Shown in pieces: positions 1-4,592 of a stretch of 5,427 bases of DNA; within the stretch, counting starts at the first letter, position 1; every line of letters begins with the position of its first letter. Under the pieces are notes generated by a model. It was not told the origin of the DNA. It did not search any database and was given only the letters and a program-made list of their open reading frames with translations. The position numbers and the translations under genes were made by a program. Location of the stretch: the NCBI GenBank assembly GCA_030698645.1, contig JAUYMV010000121.1:1-5427 (forward strand), given 5' to 3'. This stretch comes from Mesorhizobium sp. (GTDB taxonomy: Bacteria > Pseudomonadota > Alphaproteobacteria > Rhizobiales > Rhizobiaceae).

Positions 1-504
1 GGTGGCGTATTCCGACACCTCCTCCAGAAAGCCCTTCTCGGCGATATCGCGCTTCTGCGCCTCCGTCAGCAGCGGCTCCATCAGCTCCATGGTGAAATCC
101 GGCGCCGGGGCGAGCAGGATTAGCCCGGCGATGCGGTCGCCGGCGCCCACCCTGCGCAGTTCCTGGACCATGCGCAGCGCGATCCAGCCGCCCATCGAGG
201 AACCGACCAGAATCTGGCGCCCGGTCGTGAAACGGTCGAACACGGCAAGGCTCTCGGCGAGCCAGCGCGAGATGGTGCCGTCGCGAAACGCGCCGCCCGA
301 TTCGCCATGGCCGGAATAGTCGTGCCGGGTGAAGGCATGGCCGGTGCGCGCGGCCCAGTCGTCGAGCGCCTCGGCCTTGGTGCCGCGCATGTCGGAGCGG
401 TAGCCGCCGAGCCAGACGAGGCCGGGCGGGTCGCCTGCCCGGTGGCGCACCGCGATCGGTACGCCAGCGACGTCGAGGAGGTCTGGTTCGGACGTGGTGC
501 TCAT
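1..504 (-). CDS. Alpha/beta hydrolase, ABHD10-like (3' part outside window)
   Basis: Seen: an open frame reads leftward from an ATG at 504-502 to the window edge, giving 168 residues with no stop. An AGGA ribosome binding site lies six bases upstream of the ATG (514-511). The protein has an early [14 protein letters not shown] stretch (31-44), a DYSGHGES turn (62-69) and a GSSMGG nucleophile elbow (101-106), which makes Ser103 the likely catalytic serine. The acid and histidine of the triad should lie in the missing C-terminal part. Known: this order of motifs matches serine hydrolases related to mitochondrial ABHD10, a thioesterase/esterase, and many Alphaproteobacteria carry such a cytoplasmic protein. 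No signal peptide or membrane segment is visible. It is divergent from infC, so the two genes share the 505-718 intergenic region. The fold assignment is firm. The ABHD10 relationship is my recognition of the motif pattern, and the substrate is unknown. Confidence 0.88.
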   Translation of the reverse strand, partial: MSTTSEPDLLDVAGVPIAVRHRAGDPPGLVWLGGYRSDMRGTKAEALDDWAARTGHAFTRHDYSGHGESGGAFRDGTISRWLAESLAVFDRFTTGRQILVGSSMGGWIALRMVQELRRVGAGDRIAGLILLAPAPDFTMELMEPLLTEAQKRDIAEKGFLEEVSEYAT

Positions 505-601
505 GCGGGATCCTGCGTGTGGCTGCGTTCTGGCACAGACGCCGGGTGACGAAAAGAGCCGGCGCGACGTCGCCCGGCGGCGATCCGGCGACAGCAGGGC
601 G

Positions 602-630
602 CTGTTTTTTTCGCGCCGCTGTGGTATTGA
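602..630 (+). promoter_or_regulatory. Weak candidate infC promoter
   Basis: A T-rich block (CTGTTT at 602-607, within a run of seven T) is followed after 17 bases by TATTGA (625-630). This is only a partial match to a housekeeping sigma promoter, but it is the best placed in the 505-718 gap and would start transcription near 637, giving an infC leader of about 80 nt that contains the hairpin at 665-682. I see no convincing minus-strand promoter for the divergent hydrolase. Confidence 0.25.
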
Positions 631-664
631 AGCGCGAGAGCGGGTAACACAACTGCCCTGTTCT

Positions 665-682
665 CCGGCGCTGTCGCGCCGG
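665..682 (+). promoter_or_regulatory. Hairpin in the infC 5' leader
   Basis: CCGGCGC (665-671) and GCGCCGG (676-682) form a perfect 7-bp GC stem around the tetraloop TGTC. No T-run follows, so it is not an intrinsic terminator. It ends 22 bases before the infC ribosome binding site (705-709). It could stabilise the mRNA or affect translation; a specific role is inference only. Confidence 0.45.
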
Positions 683-704
683 TTCGCCGCAACGTCAACG
701 ATTC

Positions 705-721
705 AGGAGACCACGACCATT
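705..721 (+). promoter_or_regulatory. infC ribosome binding site and AUU start codon
   Basis: AGGAG at 705-709 is followed after nine bases by ATT (719-721), and the frame then reads [21 protein letters not shown], the expected N-terminus of alphaproteobacterial IF3. There is no ATG, GTG or TTG at this position. Known: E. coli infC also starts at AUU, and IF3 represses its own translation by rejecting that codon. The placement here suggests the same autoregulation. Confidence 0.8.
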
Positions 722-1255
722 CGCAGACCTTTCAAGTCCGCTGCCCCGACCAAGGACGGCCCGCGCTCGAACCGCGACATCCGCGTTCCGCAGGTTCAGC
801 TCATCGACGAAAACGGCGCCAATCGCGGCGTGGTGTCCATTCAGGACGCGCTGCTGGCCGCCGAGGAACTCGGCCTCGACCTCGTCGAGATTTCGCCCAA
901 CGCAGAGCCGCCGGTGTGCAAGATTACCGATCTGGGCAAGCTGAAATATGCCAGCCAAAAGAAGGCCGCCGAGGCGCGCAAGAATCAGAAGGTCATCGAG
1001 ATCAAGGAGATCAAGATGCGCCCGAACATCGATTCGCACGACTACGAGACCAAGATGAAGGCCGTGCGCCGCTTCTTCGACGAAGGCGACAAGGTCAAGC
1101 TGACGCTGCGCTTCCGCGGCCGCGAAATGGCCCATCTCGAACTCGGCATGGAACTCCTCAACAGGGTGCGCCAGGAGGTCGAGACGATCGCCAAGGTGGA
1201 AGCCGAGCCGAAGCTCGAAGGCCGCCAGATGATGATGGTGCTTTCGCCACGCTGA
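719..1255 (+). CDS. infC: Translation initiation factor IF-3
   Basis: IF3 binds the 30S subunit, prevents premature joining of 50S and checks start-codon and initiator-tRNA pairing. From the ATT at 719 the product has 178 residues, the normal family length. The N-terminal domain spans about 15-85 ([12 protein letters not shown], then [19 protein letters not shown] at 54-71). A lysine-rich helical linker follows ([16 protein letters not shown]), then the C-terminal 30S-binding domain from about 92 to 176, including the IF3 signature [15 protein letters not shown] at 125-139. The same frame is open back to an ATG at 494, but that ATG lies inside the first codons of the divergent hydrolase and the added residues do not look like IF3, so I reject the longer form. 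The start rests on the AGGAG at 705-709 and on family length. Only 12 bases separate infC from the next gene and no terminator lies between, so the two are probably co-transcribed. Confidence 0.96.
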   Translation: MRRPFKSAAPTKDGPRSNRDIRVPQVQLIDENGANRGVVSIQDALLAAEELGLDLVEISPNAEPPVCKITDLGKLKYASQKKAAEARKNQKVIEIKEIKMRPNIDSHDYETKMKAVRRFFDEGDKVKLTLRFRGREMAHLELGMELLNRVRQEVETIAKVEAEPKLEGRQMMMVLSPR

Positions 1256-1267
1256 CCCGGTAGCCCG

Positions 1268-1891
1268 ATGGCTGATCACACTTCCTCGCTCGGCGGCTAT
1301 CAACGCATGCGCCGCCTGCTTTTGGCGGCGCTTCTCGTCGCCGTGCTGGCGGCACTGCTATTCGTGGAATCGGTGTTTCCGCCGGAAACGCTCATGCATG
1401 AGGCGATCGAGATGATCGGGATCGTGCTGATCGTCATCGGCATCGCCGGACGACTCTGGTCGACCCTCTATATCGGCGGCCGGAAATCGGCGTCGATCGT
1501 GAATACCGGGCCGTATTCGATCATGCGCAACCCGCTCTATCTCTTCTCGGCGATCGCCGCCGCCGGCGTCGGCGCCCAGACCGGCAGCGTGACCGTCGCG
1601 TTGCTCTTCGGCGTCGGCTGTGCCGCCGCCTTCCACATCGTCATATTGCGCGAGGAAAAATTCCTCTCGGCCACGCTCGGCGCGGACTACCAGGCCTATC
1701 TTGCCAGCGTGCCGCGCTTCTTGCCGGATCCGCGGCTCTACCGCGACGGAGCCATCGACGGTTTCCAGTCCAGGCTGTTGCTGACGACGCTTCTCGATGG
1801 CCTGATTTTCCTCGTCGCGATGCCGATCTTCGAGCTGATCGATGCGGCCCAGGAGGCGGGCAGCCTCCCGGTGCTCCTGCGCCTACTCTGA
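1268..1891 (+). CDS. Isoprenylcysteine/phospholipid methyltransferase-like membrane protein
   Basis: The product has 207 residues and is strongly hydrophobic, with likely membrane segments at about 16-36, 47-64, 91-127 (probably two passes) and 168-191. The central motif NTGPYSIMRNPLYLF (79-93) and the later EEKFLSATLGADYQAYLASVPRFLP (129-153) match the SAM-binding signature of the ICMT/PEMT membrane methyltransferase superfamily (GPY..xRNPxY, then EE..L...G..Y..Y...VPRF.P). Members methylate prenylcysteine carboxylates, phospholipid amines or other lipophilic acceptors. Bacterial members are mostly uncharacterised and the substrate here cannot be read from sequence. The C-terminal extra membrane helix (168-191) extends beyond the minimal core. 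ATG 1268 has no clear ribosome binding site and may be translationally coupled to infC, whose stop is 12 bases upstream; Met14 (1307) is an alternative start just before the first membrane helix. The gene interrupts the usual infC-rpmI order. Confidence 0.85.
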   Translation: MADHTSSLGGYQRMRRLLLAALLVAVLAALLFVESVFPPETLMHEAIEMIGIVLIVIGIAGRLWSTLYIGGRKSASIVNTGPYSIMRNPLYLFSAIAAAGVGAQTGSVTVALLFGVGCAAAFHIVILREEKFLSATLGADYQAYLASVPRFLPDPRLYRDGAIDGFQSRLLLTTLLDGLIFLVAMPIFELIDAAQEAGSLPVLLRLL

Positions 1892-1920
1892 AGCCGGCGC
1901 GTTATGGCTCCGAATCATTG

Positions 1921-1949
1921 TTGCGCTTTGCCGGCCGCGTCGTTATAAG
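1921..1949 (+). promoter_or_regulatory. Candidate promoter for rpmI-rplT
   Basis: TTGCGC (1921-1926) and TATAAG (1944-1949; five of six match the -10 consensus) are separated by 17 bases. Transcription would begin near 1956, just before the terminator-like hairpin at 1960-1993. The -35 half is weak (three of six). Read-through from infC remains possible. Confidence 0.5.
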
Positions 1950-1959
1950 GCCGCGTTCC

Positions 1960-1993
1960 AAACCGCCCGGCAGGGCATGCCGTGGCGGTTTTT
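1960..1993 (+). terminator. Terminator-shaped hairpin upstream of rpmI (attenuator candidate)
   Basis: AAACCGCC (1960-1967) pairs with GGCGGTTT (1984-1991). Inside it, CGGCA (1968-1972) pairs with TGCCG (1978-1982) around the loop GGGCA, with one bulged T at 1983. That gives a 13-bp stem ending in five T (1989-1993). It could terminate the infC-methyltransferase transcript, act as an attenuator on transcripts starting near 1956, or both. The T-run is short and partly within the stem, so efficiency is uncertain. Confidence 0.6.
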
Positions 1994-2000
1994 GATGCTT

Positions 2001-2046
2001 TCCGGACTTTGGTCGGTCCGGAGACAAAAACAGGGGCGAACGCCCC
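2001..2046 (+). promoter_or_regulatory. Two further hairpins in the rpmI leader
   Basis: TCCGGAC (2001-2007) pairs with GTCCGGA (2016-2022) around an eight-base loop. GGGGC (2033-2037) pairs with GCCCC (2042-2046) around the loop GAAC. The second ends two bases before the rpmI ribosome binding site AAGGAG (2049-2054), close enough to affect ribosome access. Known: L20 controls rpmI translation in E. coli and the infC-rpmI-rplT leader in Bacillus through leader RNA structures. A comparable L20 or L35 feedback site here is inference. Confidence 0.5.
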
Positions 2047-2061
2047 ATAAGGAGTAGCAAA

Positions 2062-2265
2062 ATGCCCAAGATGAAGACCAAATCGGCCGCCAAGAAGCGG
2101 TTCAAGATCACGGCCACGGGCAAAGTCCTGTCGGCCGCCGCCGGCAAGCGCCACGGCATGATCAAGCGTTCCAACAAGTTCATTCGAAATGCCCGCGGCA
2201 CGATGGTTCTGGCTGAACCGGACGGCAAGAAGGTCATCAAGAATTTTCTGCCGAACGGCCTTTGA
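2062..2265 (+). CDS. rpmI: 50S ribosomal protein L35
   Basis: A small, very basic protein of 67 residues, the usual L35 length. It begins [20 protein letters not shown], continues with the [15 protein letters not shown] region (29-43) and ends in [11 protein letters not shown]35 is a 50S subunit protein that contacts 23S rRNA. The ATG has AAGGAG seven bases upstream (2049-2054). It is followed after 36 bases by rplT, the near-universal partner, and the two are clearly one transcription unit. Expression is probably controlled by the hairpin-rich leader upstream. Confidence 0.97.
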   Translation: MPKMKTKSAAKKRFKITATGKVLSAAAGKRHGMIKRSNKFIRNARGTMVLAEPDGKKVIKNFLPNGL

Positions 2266-2301
2266 GCCGGCGGCCCGGAACCGAATTAAGGAGATCATGA
2301 C

Positions 2302-2703
2302 ATGGCACGCGTAAAACGGGGCGTTACGTCCCACGCCAAGCACAAGAAGGTTTTGGACGCCGCGAAGGGCTTCTACGGCCGTCGCAAGAACACCATCCGC
2401 ATCGCCAAGCAGGCGGTCGAGAAGTCGCTGCAGTATGCCTATCGCGACCGCAAGAACCGCAAGCGGAACTTCCGCGCCCTGTGGATCCAGCGCATCAACG
2501 CGGCGACCCGCGAGCACGGCCTGACCTATGGCCGCTTCATGGACGGGCTGAACAAGTCCGGCATCGAGATCGACCGCAAGATCCTGTCCGACATGGCGAT
2601 CCACGAGCCAGCCGCTTTCGCCGCGCTCGTCGTCAAGGCGAAGGCTGCGCTCGAATACCTCAAGAACGGCATGCCGAACGAGTTTGAAGGCGCTGTGGCC
2701 TGA
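2302..2703 (+). CDS. rplT: 50S ribosomal protein L20
   Basis: The product has 133 residues; most L20 proteins are 117-120, and alphaproteobacterial forms often carry a longer C-terminus, as here. The N-terminal half is an extended basic arm ([40 protein letters not shown]) that threads into 23S rRNA early in 50S assembly. The signature [25 protein letters not shown] lies at about 52-76, and the globular C-terminal domain ([20 protein letters not shown]) follows. In other bacteria L20 is also the translational repressor of its own operon. AAGGAG at 2288-2293 precedes the ATG by eight bases. A strong terminator at 2741-2773 ends the unit. Confidence 0.97.
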   Translation: MARVKRGVTSHAKHKKVLDAAKGFYGRRKNTIRIAKQAVEKSLQYAYRDRKNRKRNFRALWIQRINAATREHGLTYGRFMDGLNKSGIEIDRKILSDMAIHEPAAFAALVVKAKAALEYLKNGMPNEFEGAVA

Positions 2704-2740
2704 TCCAGCGCTTCCCAAGCACGAGAAATTCTGATTTGGG

Positions 2741-2773
2741 AAACCCGCGCTGGCAAGGCTGGCGCGGGTTTTT
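2741..2773 (+). terminator. Intrinsic terminator of rpmI-rplT
   Basis: AAACCCGCGC (2741-2750) is exactly complementary to GCGCGGGTTT (2762-2771), with an 11-base loop and five T (2769-2773). The GC-rich stem and T-run are classic. An upstream pair, TTCCCAA (2712-2718) with TTGGGAA (2736-2742), overlaps its 5' edge by two bases and could form a competing or stacked hairpin. Confidence 0.85.
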
Positions 2774-2775
2774 CT

Positions 2776-2811
2776 TTGACCCGGGCAGACCTGGGCCGGC
2801 ACCGGCGGCCC
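2776..2811 (+). promoter_or_regulatory. pheS upstream region: -35-like box and GC hairpin
   Basis: TTGACC (2776-2781), just after the rplT terminator, is a good -35 match, but I see no convincing -10 at 16-18 bases. GGGCCG (2793-2798) pairs with CGGCCC (2806-2811); an alternative tighter pairing is GCCGG/CCGGC at 2795-2806. No T-run follows. I find no Phe-rich leader peptide comparable to E. coli pheM. A pheS promoter must lie in 2774-2842 unless read-through supplies it. Confidence 0.3.
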
Positions 2812-2842
2812 TACCCGACCACTCGCACATCGGATTGAAACA

Positions 2843-3934
2843 GTGAGCGACAGCAGTTTCGACAAACTTGAGCAGGCGCTATTGGCCGATATCGCGGCGG
2901 CGGCCGACGAAGCCGCGATCGAGACGGTGCGCCTCGCCGCGCTCGGCAAGAAGGGATCCGTCTCCGAATTGCTGAAGACGCTGGGCGCCATGTCGGCCGA
3001 CGAACGTCAGGTGAAGGGTCCGGCGATCAACGGGCTGAAGGCGCGGGTAACCGAGGCGCTGGTGGCGCGCAAGGCCGAACTGAAGGATGTCGCGGTGTCG
3101 GCCCGGCTTCTCGCCGAAAAGGTCGACGTGACGCTGCCGGTGCGCCAGTCGCCGGCCGAGCGCGGCCGCATCCACCCGATCAGCCAGGTCATCGACGAGA
3201 TCGCCGCGATCTTCGGCGACATGGGCTTCGCTATTGCCGAGGGGCCGGACATCGAGACCGACCACTACAACTTCACCGCGCTGAACTTCCCCGACGCCCA
3301 CCCGGCGCGCGAAATGCACGACACCTTCTTCTTCAACGCAGGCGCCGACGGCACGCGCAAGCTTCTGCGCACGCATACCTCGCCGGTGCAGATCCGCACC
3401 ATGGAGGCGCAGAAACCGCCGATCCGCATCGTCATTCCGGGCAAGACCTACCGCCAGGATTCGGATGCCACGCACTCGCCGATGTTTCACCAGGTCGAGG
3501 GCCTCGTCATCGACAGGACCGCCAATGTCGCCAACATGAAATGGGTGCTGGAGGAGTTCTGCAAGGCGTTCTTCGAGGTGCCGTCGGTCAAGATGCGCTT
3601 CCGCCCCAGCTTCTTCCCCTTCACCGAGCCGAGCCTCGAGGTCGACATCCAGTGCGACCGCTCGCGGCCGGGCGAAGTGCGCTTCGGCGAGGGCAGCGAC
3701 TGGATGGAGATCTTGGGCTGCGGCATGGTGCATCCGAACGTGCTGCGCGCCGGCGGGCTCGATCCTGACGAATACCAGGGCTTTGCCTGGGGCATGGGCA
3801 TCGACCGCATCGCCATGCTGAAATACGGCATGCCGGACCTGCGTGCCTTCTTCGACGCGGACGTGCGCTGGCTGTCGCACTACGGATTCCGGCCGCTCGA
3901 CATGCCGACGCTGTTCGGGGGGCTGAGCAGTTGA
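2843..3934 (+). CDS. pheS: Phenylalanyl-tRNA synthetase alpha subunit
   Basis: PheS is the catalytic subunit of the (alpha-beta)2 class II synthetase that charges tRNA-Phe. The product has 363 residues, slightly longer than E. coli PheS (327). The N-terminal coiled-coil region that contacts tRNA spans about 1-90. The class II core follows: motif 1 around [19 protein letters not shown] (111-129), motif 2 as [19 protein letters not shown] (202-220, with Arg204 and the HxxFHQVEG element), and motif 3 as [17 protein letters not shown] (313-329). Ala315 in GFAWG is the residue equivalent to the alanine that sets amino-acid pocket size in E. coli PheS, so specificity looks normal. The start is GTG at 2843 with only a weak GGA upstream; no in-frame ATG near the N-terminus fits better. 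The gene is intact and ends normally, but its partner pheT does not follow directly. Confidence 0.97.
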   Translation: MSDSSFDKLEQALLADIAAAADEAAIETVRLAALGKKGSVSELLKTLGAMSADERQVKGPAINGLKARVTEALVARKAELKDVAVSARLLAEKVDVTLPVRQSPAERGRIHPISQVIDEIAAIFGDMGFAIAEGPDIETDHYNFTALNFPDAHPAREMHDTFFFNAGADGTRKLLRTHTSPVQIRTMEAQKPPIRIVIPGKTYRQDSDATHSPMFHQVEGLVIDRTANVANMKWVLEEFCKAFFEVPSVKMRFRPSFFPFTEPSLEVDIQCDRSRPGEVRFGEGSDWMEILGCGMVHPNVLRAGGLDPDEYQGFAWGMGIDRIAMLKYGMPDLRAFFDADVRWLSHYGFRPLDMPTLFGGLSS

Positions 3935-3959
3935 TTAGTTTGTGGCCACAAATAAATAT
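3931..3959 (+). promoter_or_regulatory. Candidate brnTA promoter with palindromic operator
   Basis: TTTGTGGCCACAAA at 3939-3952 is a perfect 14-bp palindrome. It sits between a -35-like TTGATT (3931-3936, overlapping the pheS stop) and the AT-rich TAAATAT (3953-3959) that could serve as -10. Only 12 of the 36 bases in 3935-3970 are G or C, in an otherwise GC-rich window. Known: BrnA is a DNA-binding antitoxin that represses its own operon, so this is the natural candidate site. The promoter boxes are weak matches; the palindrome is unambiguous. Confidence 0.55.
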
Positions 3960-3970
3960 GTTGTGTATGG

Positions 3971-4264
3971 ATGGAACTGGAGTGGAACGAGGAGAAGAGA
4001 CGGCAGGCTCTTGAAGAGCGTGGTCTGGATTTCGCGGACGTCGCGAAGATCGACATGTCTACGGCGATGACCACGATCGACAACCGGCAGGACTATGGCG
4101 AGCAGCGCTTCGTCACCTACGGCTACATCGAGGGGCGTCTCTACGTGGTGTGCTGGACAGAGCGAGACGATCGCATGCGGGTCATCTCATTTAGAAAGGC
4201 GAACGACCGTGAGCAGAAGATCATTGCCTCGGCTTCCGAACGACCGCCCCCCCCTCACCGATGA
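3971..4264 (+). CDS. brnT: BrnT-family type II toxin (ribonuclease)
   Basis: The product has 97 residues, near the usual BrnT length. It starts MELEWNEEKRRQALEERGLDF, the standard BrnT opening (a W-x-x-x-K segment, then a short helix and a G-[IVL]-x-F step). It continues with DYGEQRFVTYGYIEGRLYVVCWTERDDRMRVISFRKA (41-77), the conserved GE-R, G-hydrophobic-R, T-x-R and R-x-I-S-x-R-K-A block. Known: BrnT has a RelE-like fold, cleaves RNA and inhibits translation, and is neutralised by BrnA. Nothing in the core looks broken. The last residues (SERPPPPHR) are encoded by a run of eight C and are atypical. No ribosome binding site is visible; if transcription starts near 3965 the mRNA would be almost leaderless. 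Its 3' end overlaps brnA by 56 bases. It lies between pheS and pheT, an unusual position. Confidence 0.87.
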   Translation: MELEWNEEKRRQALEERGLDFADVAKIDMSTAMTTIDNRQDYGEQRFVTYGYIEGRLYVVCWTERDDRMRVISFRKANDREQKIIASASERPPPPHR

Positions 4265-4517
4265 GGAGGGCGAAGTACGAGAGCTGACCGAAGAGGATTT
4301 CAAGCACTTCCGGCCGATGAAGGATGTGTTCCCCGAGATCGTCGAGGTGTTCGAGCGCGCGCGCGGACAGCGCGGACCACAGAAGGCGCCTGTCAAGGAG
4401 CGCGTCGGACTGAGGCTCGACCAGGAAGTGGTAGAGCATTTCCGCTCGACCGGCCCCGGCTGGCAGAGCCGGATCAACGAGGTTCTGGTGAAGCATGTCA
4501 GGGGTGGGCGTGGATAA
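4209..4517 (+). CDS. brnA: BrnA-family antitoxin
   Basis: From the GTG at 4209 the product has 102 residues. GAAAGG (4194-4199) lies nine bases upstream and decides this start; the frame is open further back to an ATG at 4095, but that would overlap most of brnT and adds unrelated sequence. The N-terminal part RPPLTDEEGEVRELTEEDFKHFRPMKDVFPEIV (13-45) is acidic and is the likely toxin-wrapping region. GQRGPQKAPVKERVGLRLD (53-71) leads into a ribbon-helix-helix: strand RVGLRLD (65-71), helix QEVVEHFRSTG, and helix GWQSRINEVLVKHV (84-97). The GWQSRIN element is typical of BrnA (G-[WY]-Q-[ST]-R-[IM]-[ND]). Known: BrnA dimers bind DNA, repress the operon and neutralise BrnT. Gene order toxin-then-antitoxin agrees with the family. 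TTG 4224 is a less likely start. Confidence 0.86.
   Translation: MSRRSLPRLPNDRPPLTDEEGEVRELTEEDFKHFRPMKDVFPEIVEVFERARGQRGPQKAPVKERVGLRLDQEVVEHFRSTGPGWQSRINEVLVKHVRGGRG
4247..4254 (+). repeat. Eight-base poly-C tract in the brnT/brnA overlap
   Basis: Eight consecutive C lie in both reading frames. They encode prolines near the end of BrnT (codons CCG CCC CCC CCT) and Pro-Pro-Leu at BrnA residues 14-16 (CCC CCC CTC). Loss of one C would run the brnT frame directly into the brnA frame and knock the separate brnA frame out of register. It is also a place where sequencing errors are common. Confidence 0.7.
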
Positions 4518-4592
4518 CTCGGCGATCAACTCGGATGTATGGCAGCGCCGTGCTGCTGGAACTGCACTGCAAGAAGTAAGAACAGGCGAACA

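Noticed and set aside
591..611. ACAGC/GCTGT 5-bp stem followed by seven T, resembling a terminator
   Set aside because: No plus-strand gene ends upstream of it, the stem is short, and the T-rich block is more plausibly part of the infC promoter.
494..718. Extension of infC upstream to an ATG at 494
   Set aside because: The added 75 codons overlap the start of the divergent hydrolase, are unlike IF3, and the ribosome binding site fits the ATT at 719.
1915..2991. Long minus-strand open frame of 358 codons across rpmI, rplT and the start of pheS
   Set aside because: It is antisense to conserved genes, crosses the terminator region and has no recognisable domain; a by-product of high GC content.
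2879..3880. Minus-strand open frame of 333 codons antisense to pheS
   Set aside because: His/Arg/Asp-rich composition is typical of the mirror frame of a GC-rich gene; pheS itself is unambiguous.
4516..4534. Direct repeat AACTCGG spaced by 12 bases after brnA, considered as an insertion scar
   Set aside because: Only seven bases, both copies on the same side of the module and no matching copy near 3935, so it is not a target-site duplication.
4535..4579. 14-codon frame ([14 protein letters not shown]) just before pheT, possible leader peptide
   Set aside because: It contains no phenylalanine, has no good ribosome binding site and no following terminator; a pheM-like role is not supported.
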